Below the pieces are notes generated by a model that saw nothing but the letters and a program-made list of their open reading frames with translations, did not search any database and had not been told where the DNA came from. From the NCBI GenBank assembly GCA_019408975.1, contig DXVA01000174.1, positions 1 to 9,182 of the forward strand: a DNA stretch of 9,182 nt, written 5' to 3'. The position numbers and the translations under genes are program-made. Each line of letters begins with the position of its first letter. Within the stretch, counting starts at the first letter, position 1. Shown one piece after another: positions 1 through 7,200 of the stretch. This DNA comes from Lentisphaeria bacterium (GTDB lineage: Bacteria > Verrucomicrobiota > Lentisphaeria > Victivallales > UBA1829).

Positions 1-78
1 AGCGGGGAGGGGCATTCCATCAAGGCGACAGGGACGGAAAATCTGGAGCTTCTGGCGACGATCGTTGCACATTCTTGA
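1..78 (+). CDS. C-terminal end of a probable cupin-type protein (partial)
   Basis: The window opens inside a reading frame that ends at TGA 76-78; 25 codons are visible. The peptide contains GHSIKATGTENLELLATIV. This resembles the last strands of small cupin proteins, where a histidine followed by a turn (N/T-G-x-E) and a hydrophobic LELLA-type strand closes the barrel. If so, the His at residue 5 of the visible part may be a metal-ligand or pocket residue. The tail is short, so the family call is an inference from pattern memory only. It is read in the same direction as the lipoprotein gene that follows and is separated from it by a hairpin. Confidence 0.4.
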   Translation, partial: SGEGHSIKATGTENLELLATIVAHS

Positions 79-111
79 TTTTTTTGTCGTTTTCGGGGTG
101 TTTTTTTTGCA

Positions 112-145
112 AAACAGACCTATATTATGCGATACAGGTCTGTTT
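112..145 (+). terminator. Possible rho-independent terminator after the partial upstream gene
   Basis: A perfect 10-bp inverted repeat, AAACAGACCT (112-121) and AGGTCTGTTT (136-145), encloses a 14-nt loop. It is followed by a T-rich stretch (GTTATT) and preceded by a T8 run at 101-108. It lies 34 bp after the upstream stop and 30 bp before the next start, as expected for a terminator between transcription units. The stem is AT-flanked and the loop is long, so it is not a strong terminator. The loop contains TATTAT (123-128), which could instead be a -10 box for the lipoprotein gene, but no convincing -35 box is placed for it. Confidence 0.5.
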
Positions 146-174
146 GTTATTGAAAGAAATGGAGAAGTACAAGT

Positions 175-1092
175 ATGAAATTTTTAATGAGTGCAGTATG
201 TGCGTTGAGTCTTGCCGCCGCGATTTCCGGCTGTGCAACCAGTGATGAAAACTTTATCATTCAGAAAGGCATCACTGATGAACGGGTCGATCTGAAGAAC
301 AGTTCGGATTTCTGTATGAAGAATCTGGAAGTCCTCTCCAAAACGGATGACAACGGGCTGCTTACCGTGGACGTTACGATTGAGATCAGCCGCACATCGT
401 TCTGGTACTGGGTGTTCAACGGCGATCCGCTGCTGACGCTTGCCTACCGCTTCGACTGGATCGACGAGCAGGGGCGCGCGGCATGTCTGCCGTGGCAGTT
501 CTCTTCGGCGCTTCCCGGCAATATCCTCCGTTTCCACGGAATCGCCCCGGCGGAAAAATATACCTCGTTCAAGCTCTTCGTCCAGTTCTACAGGAAGGGC
601 GAAAAACTGCCGGTGCCGGATATGAATGCGTATGCGATTCCGACCGTGAAAAAAGATACGCCCGCAAAGCTGAACGATGTGGAGCAGAAGCTTGCTCCGG
701 CGGAAAAAGCAGTTGCGGCTCCGGTTGAAAAAAAGGAAGTGAAAACCGGCGAGCCTGTCAAAAAAGCGGAGGCGAAAGCCCCTGTGAAAAAGGCTGATGC
801 AAAGAAAACGGCAGTCAAGGCGGACATCGGCGTGAAAGGCGAAATGAAAAAGGCGGAGGCTGATGTCAGGAAAGATGTCAAGGCTGCGGAAAAAGCCGTG
901 AAGAAGGATGTCAAGTCCGTAGAGAAAACGGTCAAGGCGGATGCAGCCAAGGCGGAAGCCGATGTGAAGAAAGCTGAAAAAGACCTGAAAGCCGATGTGA
1001 AGAAAGTCGATGACAAGGTAAAAGCCGACGTGAAAAAGGTTGAAAAGGAACTAAGGAAAGAAGAAGGCAAGCTGACCGAATCTTTCTATTGA
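175..1092 (+). CDS. YcfL-like (DUF1425) lipoprotein with a lysine-rich 11-residue-repeat tail
   Basis: This is a predicted envelope lipoprotein of 305 residues. Residues 1-20 are a lipoprotein signal peptide with lipobox I17-S18-G19-C20. Ala at +2 suggests outer-membrane rather than inner-membrane retention, by proteobacterial rules. Residues about 28-150 resemble the DUF1425/YcfL fold: a beta-rich domain with LAYRFDWIDEQG followed by W-x-F and IAPAEKYTSFKLFVQF. E. coli YcfL is about 125 residues, so the tail is an addition. Residues about 160-222 are a Lys/Ala/Pro/Val-rich linker. Residues 222-294 are near-perfect 11-residue repeats (pattern xDVKxxEKxVK) predicting a long charged helix or coiled coil. 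GGAG at 161-164 gives a 10-nt spacing to this ATG. E. coli ycfL lies beside lpoB, a peptidoglycan-synthesis regulator. A cell-wall gene two places downstream here is suggestive, but the function is unknown. Confidence 0.8.
   Translation: MKFLMSAVCALSLAAAISGCATSDENFIIQKGITDERVDLKNSSDFCMKNLEVLSKTDDNGLLTVDVTIEISRTSFWYWVFNGDPLLTLAYRFDWIDEQGRAACLPWQFSSALPGNILRFHGIAPAEKYTSFKLFVQFYRKGEKLPVPDMNAYAIPTVKKDTPAKLNDVEQKLAPAEKAVAAPVEKKEVKTGEPVKKAEAKAPVKKADAKKTAVKADIGVKGEMKKAEADVRKDVKAAEKAVKKDVKSVEKTVKADAAKAEADVKKAEKDLKADVKKVDDKVKADVKKVEKELRKEEGKLTESFY
838..1056 (+). repeat. Imperfect 33-bp (11-codon) tandem repeat in the lipoprotein tail
   Basis: Codons 222-294 divide into units of 11, 11, 11, 11, 7, 11 and 11 residues: GEMKKAEADVR, KDVKAAEKAVK, KDVKSVEKTVK, ADAAKAEADVK, KAEKDLK, ADVKKVDDKVK and ADVKKVEKELR. 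The short fifth unit (970-990) has lost four residues and is a heptad. Hydrophobic residues recur at unit positions 3, 6 and 10, as in hendecad coiled coils. DNA units differ mostly at third positions, so this is an old expansion kept by selection on the protein rather than a recent DNA slippage tract. Confidence 0.75.
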
Positions 1093-1147
1093 GCCGGACT
1101 GAGCCGAACACGAGATAATCAATAAGAAACATCAGGAGAACGATCCA

Positions 1148-1531
1148 ATGCTGAATCTGGATTTCAAAAAGAGCGGGGGGCTGATTCCCGCTGTCGCGCA
1201 GGACTACAAGACGGGCGATGTGCTCATGCTTGCATACATCAATGAAGAGTCCTGGAATGAAACCCTTAAAAGCGGTGTTGCCACCTACTGGTCCCGTTCC
1301 AGAAACAAACTCTGGAAAAAAGGCGAGGAGTCCGGCAATACGCAGGTCATCAAAGAGATCCTTGTCGACTGCGACGAGGACACGGTGATCTTCAAGGTTG
1401 ATCAGATCGGCGGCGCCGCATGTCATGAGGGATACCGCTCCTGCTTCTTCCGCAGACTGGAAAAAAACGGTGAACTTACCGTGATCGGCGAGCGCGTTTT
1501 TGATCCTGCCAAGGTCTATAAAAAGAAATAA
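1148..1531 (+). CDS. hisI: Phosphoribosyl-AMP cyclohydrolase (monofunctional)
   Basis: This cytoplasmic enzyme catalyses the third step of histidine biosynthesis: hydrolytic opening of the adenine ring of phosphoribosyl-AMP. The 127 residues cover the whole family signature: AYINEESW (29-36), YWSRSRNKLWKKGEESG (47-63), the metal motif D74-C75-D76-E77-D78, and the zinc cysteines C75, C92 (AACHEG) and C99 (RSCFF). There is no HisE domain at the C-terminus, so this is the stand-alone form found in many non-enteric bacteria. The start is supported by AGGAG at 1134-1138. The preceding lipoprotein gene ends 55 bp upstream and the MurB-Ddl gene begins 17 bp downstream, so hisI and the fusion gene are almost certainly co-transcribed. 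No other his genes are visible in the window. Confidence 0.95.
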   Translation: MLNLDFKKSGGLIPAVAQDYKTGDVLMLAYINEESWNETLKSGVATYWSRSRNKLWKKGEESGNTQVIKEILVDCDEDTVIFKVDQIGGAACHEGYRSCFFRRLEKNGELTVIGERVFDPAKVYKKK

Positions 1532-1548
1532 TCCGGTGGAGTCCGTCC

Positions 1549-3432
1549 ATGTCTCCATCAGAACAGCCGGAGCTTCCTGAAGAACTATTGAAAGGGGCGT
1601 CCGGCGGTTCCGCGATCCATTCGGCTTCGTGGGACCGTTATACCACATTGGGGGCGGGTTCCGCCCCTTTTTTACTGGCTGAGCCTGTCAATATGCAGGA
1701 TGCTCTGAATGTCGTCAGGATTGCATATTCTCTCAGGAAAACTGTCTTTCCTCTGGGGAAGGGGACGAATATTGTCGGTTCGGATACTCCCGTCCCCGAT
1801 CTTGTCTTTCTGAAACTTCCCGCCGCATCGGAATTCGGCAGACTGGAACTTCTGCCCGGCGGCATGGTTCGCGCCGGTGCCGCATGTTCCCTGCTTGATG
1901 TGATCCGTTTCGCCGCGGAACATGCCCTCGGCGGAGCTTCCGCGCTCTGCGGTATTCCGGGTTCGCTTGGCGGAGCTCTGGCAATGAACGCCGGGGCAAT
2001 GGGAAGTTCCCTGTCCGATTTTCTGGTTTCCGCGAAAGGAATCATGCTGGGAAAGGAGCCACGACTGCGTGAATACCCTGTTGAAGATCTTGGGCTTTCC
2101 TATCGCAGTTCTCCGGCGATTCGCGGCAAAGTGCTTGTCACGGAGCTTCTTCTGCGTTTTTTGCCTGTCGGGGCGGATGAAGAAAAGGAACGCATCGCGG
2201 CGGAACTTGCGCGCAGAAGCAAAGCGCCGAAAGGCAGAAGCGCGGGAAGTGTATTCCGTAATCCCGCGCCGGACTCTCCTGCAGGGAAACTTCTGGAGGG
2301 CGCCGGATGCAAAGGGCTTCGATTCGGCGGCTACATGGTGAGCGAGGCGCATGCGAACTGGATCGTAAAAGCCGGAAATGATATCCCCGGCAAGGAATCT
2401 GATTTTTCCATGCTCGTTTCGGAGATGATCCGGCGGGTGCAATTGAAATACAATACGGCTTTACAGCCTGAAGTGAGGTTTGTGAATATGGTTGCCACGA
2501 AAAAAGAAAACACGCCTTCCCGGATACTCGTGCTGAAAGGCGGAGTCAGCAGTGAACGCGAGGTTTCCCTGGAATCCGGGAAAGCGGTCGCCGATGCGCT
2601 CCGCGAAGCCGGATACGATGTGCGAGAGTATGATATCAGAGAGCTTGCAGTCACGCCGGAAATGAAAGATTGGGCGGATGTAGTCTGGCCTGTTCTGCAC
2701 GGCGGTTACGGTGAGGATGGACGTATTCAGAAAATGCTGGAAGATACCGGAATCAGTTTTGTAGGGTCGGGTTCTGCCGCCTGCTGTCTTATTATGGATA
2801 AAGTTGCCAGTAAAAAACTGATGGATCTGCACGGTATTCCGAATGCGAAATATGCGGTGCTGACAGAACCTTCGCAGACAATTCCGGAAGGAATGAAACT
2901 GCCTGTGATCGTCAAACCTGCCAACGAAGGCTCCACTTTCGGCATTACGCTTGTGGAAACGGAAAACGACTGGAAAAAGGCGATGGAGCTTGTGTTTCGT
3001 TACGGTGATACGGCTTTGGTCGAAGAATTCTTCAAAGGCGTGGAGACGACGGTCGGAATCATTGACGGAAAGGCGCTTCCGGTCATTGAAATCCGTTATG
3101 CAGGCAAAATTTACGACTATGATGCAAAATACACTCATGCGTTGGGCGATACGGAATATTTCTGCCCGCCCCGGAACGTGCCGGAGGAGCTTCAAAGGAA
3201 GATTCAGGCTGCGGCATTGAAGTTTTATGAAATCTCCGGTGCTGAGGAAATTCTGCGCGTGGATGTGCTGGCGTCTGTTGAGGATGATTCCATCTGCGTC
3301 CTGGAAGGCAACAGTATTCCGGGATGTACCGCAAACAGTCTTGTCCCGAAAGCGGGGCGCGCCGCCGGAATTTCCTTTCCGGAGCTCTGCTCCATGCTGG
3401 TGAAAGCCGCATTCCGGCGCGGTTCCCACTGA
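1549..3432 (+). CDS. murB-ddl: MurB-Ddl fusion: UDP-N-acetylenolpyruvoylglucosamine reductase / D-alanine-D-alanine ligase
   Basis: One uninterrupted 627-codon frame encodes two cytoplasmic peptidoglycan-precursor enzymes. Residues 1 to about 312 are MurB, which uses NADPH and FAD to reduce UDP-GlcNAc-enolpyruvate to UDP-MurNAc. The FAD-site motifs are LGKGTNIVGSD (69-79) and GIPGSLGGALAMNAGAMG (135-152). Catalytic-type residues are R186 (SYRSS), S234 (AGSVFRNP) and E308 (PEVRF). The short form without the type I insertion fits type II MurB. Residues about 325-627 are an ATP-grasp D-Ala-D-Ala ligase: E336 (SSERE), K456, S462 (NEGSTFG), K527-Y528 (YDYDAKY), R570-V-D572, and E586/N588 of the Mg site. 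PGCT replaces the more usual PGMT. All residues expected for both activities are present. Both halves are of normal family length and are joined by only about 16 residues. GGTGGAG at 1535-1541 supports this start. murB and ddl are often neighbours in dcw clusters, so fusion by stop-codon loss is natural. Confidence 0.95.
   Translation: MSPSEQPELPEELLKGASGGSAIHSASWDRYTTLGAGSAPFLLAEPVNMQDALNVVRIAYSLRKTVFPLGKGTNIVGSDTPVPDLVFLKLPAASEFGRLELLPGGMVRAGAACSLLDVIRFAAEHALGGASALCGIPGSLGGALAMNAGAMGSSLSDFLVSAKGIMLGKEPRLREYPVEDLGLSYRSSPAIRGKVLVTELLLRFLPVGADEEKERIAAELARRSKAPKGRSAGSVFRNPAPDSPAGKLLEGAGCKGLRFGGYMVSEAHANWIVKAGNDIPGKESDFSMLVSEMIRRVQLKYNTALQPEVRFVNMVATKKENTPSRILVLKGGVSSEREVSLESGKAVADALREAGYDVREYDIRELAVTPEMKDWADVVWPVLHGGYGEDGRIQKMLEDTGISFVGSGSAACCLIMDKVASKKLMDLHGIPNAKYAVLTEPSQTIPEGMKLPVIVKPANEGSTFGITLVETENDWKKAMELVFRYGDTALVEEFFKGVETTVGIIDGKALPVIEIRYAGKIYDYDAKYTHALGDTEYFCPPRNVPEELQRKIQAAALKFYEISGAEEILRVDVLASVEDDSICVLEGNSIPGCTANSLVPKAGRAAGISFPELCSMLVKAAFRRGSH
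2475..2490 (+). promoter_or_regulatory. Possible internal ribosome-binding site and start for free Ddl
   Basis: GAGG (2475-2478) lies 9 nt before an in-frame ATG (2488-2490, Met314), immediately after the MurB C-terminal PEVRF motif. Initiation here would give a 314-residue stand-alone ligase, the normal Ddl length. This may be a relic of separate genes or a working second start. Nothing in the sequence distinguishes these. Confidence 0.35.
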
Positions 3433-3558
3433 TCTTGCGATTCTGAACGCCGGAGTATCTGCGGCGAGAGGGGGAGTTTCCGGCGGTTCTGCAAGAATGT
3501 TCGGAAAAATTGCCTTATTTCCGTGTATGCACCCGTGCAATCCCGTATTGGAAAGACA

Positions 3559-4152
3559 TTACCGGCAGCAGCGCCCGCGTTTGCAGCCGTGTCCGTGGCG
3601 ACTGGAAATATTGTTGTCCTCTGCATCATGGCAGCGAAGCCGGAGACAGTGTGCTGCTGTATTGCAAAGGCGGGAAAACACTTGATCGGTCTTTTCTGTC
3701 CCGGAAACTTTCACCACATTATCCTCTGCCGTGACGATCAAGTTCCGACATCCGCCCTCAGTATGATTGTTGCAGTTCGTTCCGCATACCCAGCCGGCAT
3801 TGCGGCAGCTGATTTCCCTGCCTGCTCTGCAATCTGCGCAATTTCCGCAGGGGATGACACTGCTTCTGAAACCGACACAATCGCCAGTCCGAAGATGTTT
3901 GACATTTCCTCCGGCAGAAACGACTCGTCCCACAGCCTCCTGGACATAACAGCCTTTTGCATGGCGGTGTGCATCCGGGCAGATGCGCGAATGCAGTATT
4001 TGAATTTGCACGCAATCCCTCTCTACGGCGTCGGCTGCGGCTTTTTCAGAAGAGAATACCGTGCCGGAAGCGGAGTTGCCGGAACTTGCGTGAACCGTCA
4101 GAACGATGATTCCAATTACAGCGGCGAAGATACATAACAGACGTTTTTTCAT
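3559..4152 (-). pseudogene. Remnant of a secreted zinc-dependent alcohol dehydrogenase (MDR family)
   Basis: The frame begins with a good signal peptide (MKKRLLCIFAAVIGIIVLTV, residues 1-20) and is preceded by a near-ideal AGGAGG eight to nine nt upstream of the ATG. It then shows MDR alcohol dehydrogenase features of the YahK/cinnamyl-alcohol type: VQIQILHSRICPDAH (like ILYCGVCHSDIH), AVGRVVSAGGNVKHLRTGDCVGF (like IVGRVVxVGxxVxxxKxGDxVG), a four-cysteine structural-zinc-like cluster in CGNCADCRAGREISC, and EGGCRNLIV (like GGYSxxIVV). The conserved GHE of the catalytic zinc site has become QE, with a deletion just before it. After residue about 165 the similarity dissolves, and the last residues are an Arg/Cys-rich run. 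The whole NAD-binding domain is missing: an intact enzyme is about 350-390 residues, and only 126 bp remain before the convergent murB-ddl stop. I read this as a decayed, 3'-truncated gene. A short secreted Cys-rich protein cannot be excluded. Confidence 0.6.
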
Positions 4153-4190
4153 TGCCTTATCCTCCTGTCATTTCTCATAGTTGTTCCGGT

Positions 4191-4219
4191 ACAATACACT
4201 GTAATGAATAAATGTTCAA
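4191..4219 (-). promoter_or_regulatory. Putative sigma-70-type promoter for the alcohol dehydrogenase remnant
   Basis: On the minus strand TTGAAC (4219-4214) and TATTGT (4196-4191) are separated by exactly 17 bp. Each box matches the E. coli consensus at 4 of 6 positions. The -10 box ends 38 bp before the ATG at 4152, leaving room for a short leader with the AGGAGG site. It lies in the 117-bp gap after the glycoside hydrolase stop, so the remnant may have had its own transcription. Promoter consensus in this phylum is not something I can verify. Confidence 0.4.
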
Positions 4220-4269
4220 CGGCAGATTTATTAGAATATGATAAAAAACACCTTCTGCAGACTGTCGAC

Positions 4270-7200
4270 TCAATCGACGAATATGATCTTGGTTTCATTC
4301 GGCAGCATGAGAAATTCCGGGTGTGCGGTCCGGGTTCCATAGGTCTGTCCGGTGACGGCATCCCTGAACCCGGCTTCCTTCGGCCAGTGAATGGTTTTGA
4401 CGCCGCCTTGCCCGGTGTGGATTCCGAGCAGACCGTCTCCGATATACAGCATGGTGTAGGGGTCATCCGTATAAATATGGACTCCAGCCTGGCGTGCCAG
4501 TTCCCGCCAGACTGCCGGAGTCAGAACCGGCACTGCACTGTAAACACTGGTCCAGCCGGGGAATTTTTTCAATGCCAGCGGCGACTTTCCGGGAGTCTTC
4601 ATGAAACGTCCGAAAAGCCGTGCCTGCGGGTCCGTCGGATATGCGACAGGCGCGGCTTCGCAGGCGGAAGTGTATTGAGGCGGCAGATTGCCGAAGTTTT
4701 CCAGTCCCATCGTCAGCGGAACCGAACCCGCATCAGCCATTTTGATCCCCGTCAAGGCTGATACGTTTTCGATTGAGCGCGTTCCGTTGGAAATCAGCCC
4801 GGAGTTATAAAGCCAGACCAGCATTCTGCCGTTGTTTTTCAGGCGGTTGATGCTTTCAACGGCGGCGGGGGAGGGCGCCCAGGCATTCAGGAAAACATAC
4901 ATCTTGTATTCCGGAAAATCGGGATGTTGCAGATCGTTGAGGAAATATACGTCAAAATCGGCTCCCATGCGCCCGAAACTGCCGTTCTGCAGATGAAGCA
5001 GAGCGCGTCCGGTCAGCTTTTTCACATCCAATGTCGTGCAGAGCAGGCTTGGTTCATCGGCAATGACTGCGATTTCCGCAGGGATGAAACGGCGTTCCGG
5101 GGATTTGAGCGCAATCCGCCGGGTGTTGGCGATCGCCTGAAGAATACCCCGATTGTCGAACGCTCCGCCGTGCAGGTCATACCAGTGGAGCCCATGCCCT
5201 TTGCTCCATGTGTAAATGAACATTTTGCGGATCATGGAGATGGTTTCAAAAAAGGTGCCTGCGTATCCCCAGTTTCTGGTGCCGCTGAGGAAAGTGCGGA
5301 GATCGGCTTCATCCACAAATATTTTGTTGTGAAGGGAATAGGATGCCAGAGGTGCGCTGACGGAATGCGGCCTGCCGGCGCCGCGCTGGGCGTATTCCAC
5401 TGCGATCAGGTAATCCAGCTCCGGCGATGCTATGATCCGTTCGATGCTCATTTCTCCCCATTCGAGATACCCCGCGATGGAGAAGAATTTACCGTAGTAG
5501 GCGGCGACGATTTTCTCTCTGCCGGTTTCTTCCTTTATAACGGCGGCATAGCTCAATATGGTATCGGCAACCGCATCGGAAAATGCCCGGTTGTAATCAA
5601 TGATGTCGGCGTCTTTCACCGGATCGAGAAAGAAACCCTCCGGTGAATGTTTTCTCCGCTCCGGTGAGGGAATTTGAATTTCCTCAAAAGAACCGTAGTT
5701 CCGGTTCCAGCCTTGATTCAGTTTTTTGACCGTGCCGTATTTCCTGCGCAGTGCCGCCTGAAAATATTGCTTCATAGCCGGGCTGTAATCCCCGAGATAG
5801 TTCCGGTTCCAGCCCGTCCATTGCATGAACTGCCCGTCTTCTCCTCCGTCCAGCCCGAAGCCGGCGATCTGATGGTAATAGGGGCGCGACCGAATGAAAG
5901 CGATCATCTTCCGCAGAAAGGCGGTGGACTCGGTGCGCCAGCGTTTTGACGCATAGGAGACCCTGTTGATCGGTCCCCCGGAGTGAAAAAAGCGTTCTTC
6001 CGGGTGTTGCTTCACATACCAGCCGGGAGCGTCGGTATTGAAGAAAACGACCAGTTTGCCGCCGGGTGCATAATACATGGCGGAGAGCAGGTAGAGTTCC
6101 AGCTCATCCGTATTGACGGAACCGTCCGGCATCCAGAGCTTGTCCAGTGAGAGGTTGATTTCAAAAAGCCGGATGCCCGCTTCGTCGAATCCGGTCATGA
6201 AGCGGTTGCTCCGGGTATTGTTGCGGGTGTTGATGGCGTTGCGGTACAGCATGGGGGGAACTGGGACGCCGTTCAGATGCAGTGCGGGAATGCCGTTCTT
6301 TTTCCGGACTTCGGCACGCAATGGCTGGGGAAGCGCCGCCGCTTTGAGTTTCAGTGTGCCGATTTCGCCTTCCTGTGATTTGCCTTGAGCTCCGAAACGG
6401 ACACTGCGGCTTTCCAGTTTCAGCTGATATTCTTCCGACATTGCAAACGGGGGAATGGCGATTTGCCCGGTGATTTGCAATTGACTGCCGCTGACTTCCG
6501 CCCGGACCGGAGTGCGGAACAGTTCCCTGCGATTGCGCAGGAGCAGCAGGTATGTTTCAACATTCTGTGGTGCCGCTCCGTTGAAGATTGCCTGAATTTT
6601 GACGGTTTCCCCTGCATCCGCAGTCAATTTCAGGAATGGAGTTTCCCGCGATAAAGTCGGCACCCGGGCATAGTTCCGGTAGGCAGTTTCGCCATACGGT
6701 GCCTGCGGCGGGCGCAGTCTTACTGTTGCGGAGGACCAGCCGGAGACATCGAAACCGGGCAGGTTCCAGCCGGGTGCCAGGCGTTCCGACGCCTTCCAGT
6801 CCGTCCCGGAAGCAATGTCTGTCACGTTCCCGTCTTTGCCGACTAGATTCAATTCACCCAGAAAACCGGAACCGCCGCCCACATTGAACGCATCGACCGC
6901 CAGTGTGTTTTTTCCTTTGACCAGCAGTGATTTCAGGTTTTCATTGACGGCGGGAATTGCCCATCCGTTGATCTTCACCGCGGTTTTCCCATTCAGGTAG
7001 ACGGTGCCGCGATCATCGCTTGCGCCCTGAAAAACGACTTTGGAAAGCTGATCGGGGTCTGCTTCGAAATGGGTGACGAAATACCGGTGGGCTTCCGGTT
7101 CCGAAGTATTGCCATACCAGATCCATGACGCCTTCCAGTAATTCGGCTCTACCGGCGGAAGCCAGTCTGCATAGTGAATCTTCTCCAGTTTCCATATCGG

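Noticed and set aside
588..1070. 160-codon minus-strand frame rich in Ser, Phe, Thr and Ala
   Set aside because: It is the mirror of the Lys/Glu/Val-rich repeat tail of the lipoprotein. Its composition follows from the sense codons and it has no independent features.
3448..3466. Stem CGCCG/CGGCG in the convergent intergenic region
   Set aside because: It is only 5 bp with a 9-nt loop and no T run on either side, so it is not supported as a terminator.
2461..3540. 359-codon minus-strand frame opposite the Ddl half
   Set aside because: The sense strand holds an intact ATP-grasp ligase with all catalytic residues. The antisense peptide shows no domain.
3523..4137. 204-codon plus-strand open frame in the convergent region
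   Set aside because: It has no ribosome-binding site before its ATG and no recognisable domain. It is antisense to a frame with signal peptide, ribosome-binding site and MDR motifs.
4243..4278. Possible terminator after the hydrolase (GTCGA/TCGAC stem 4264-4278 and T6 at 4243-4248 on the minus strand)
   Set aside because: The stem is only 5 bp, overlaps the stop codon, and is about 15 nt away from the T run, so it does not make a usual intrinsic terminator.
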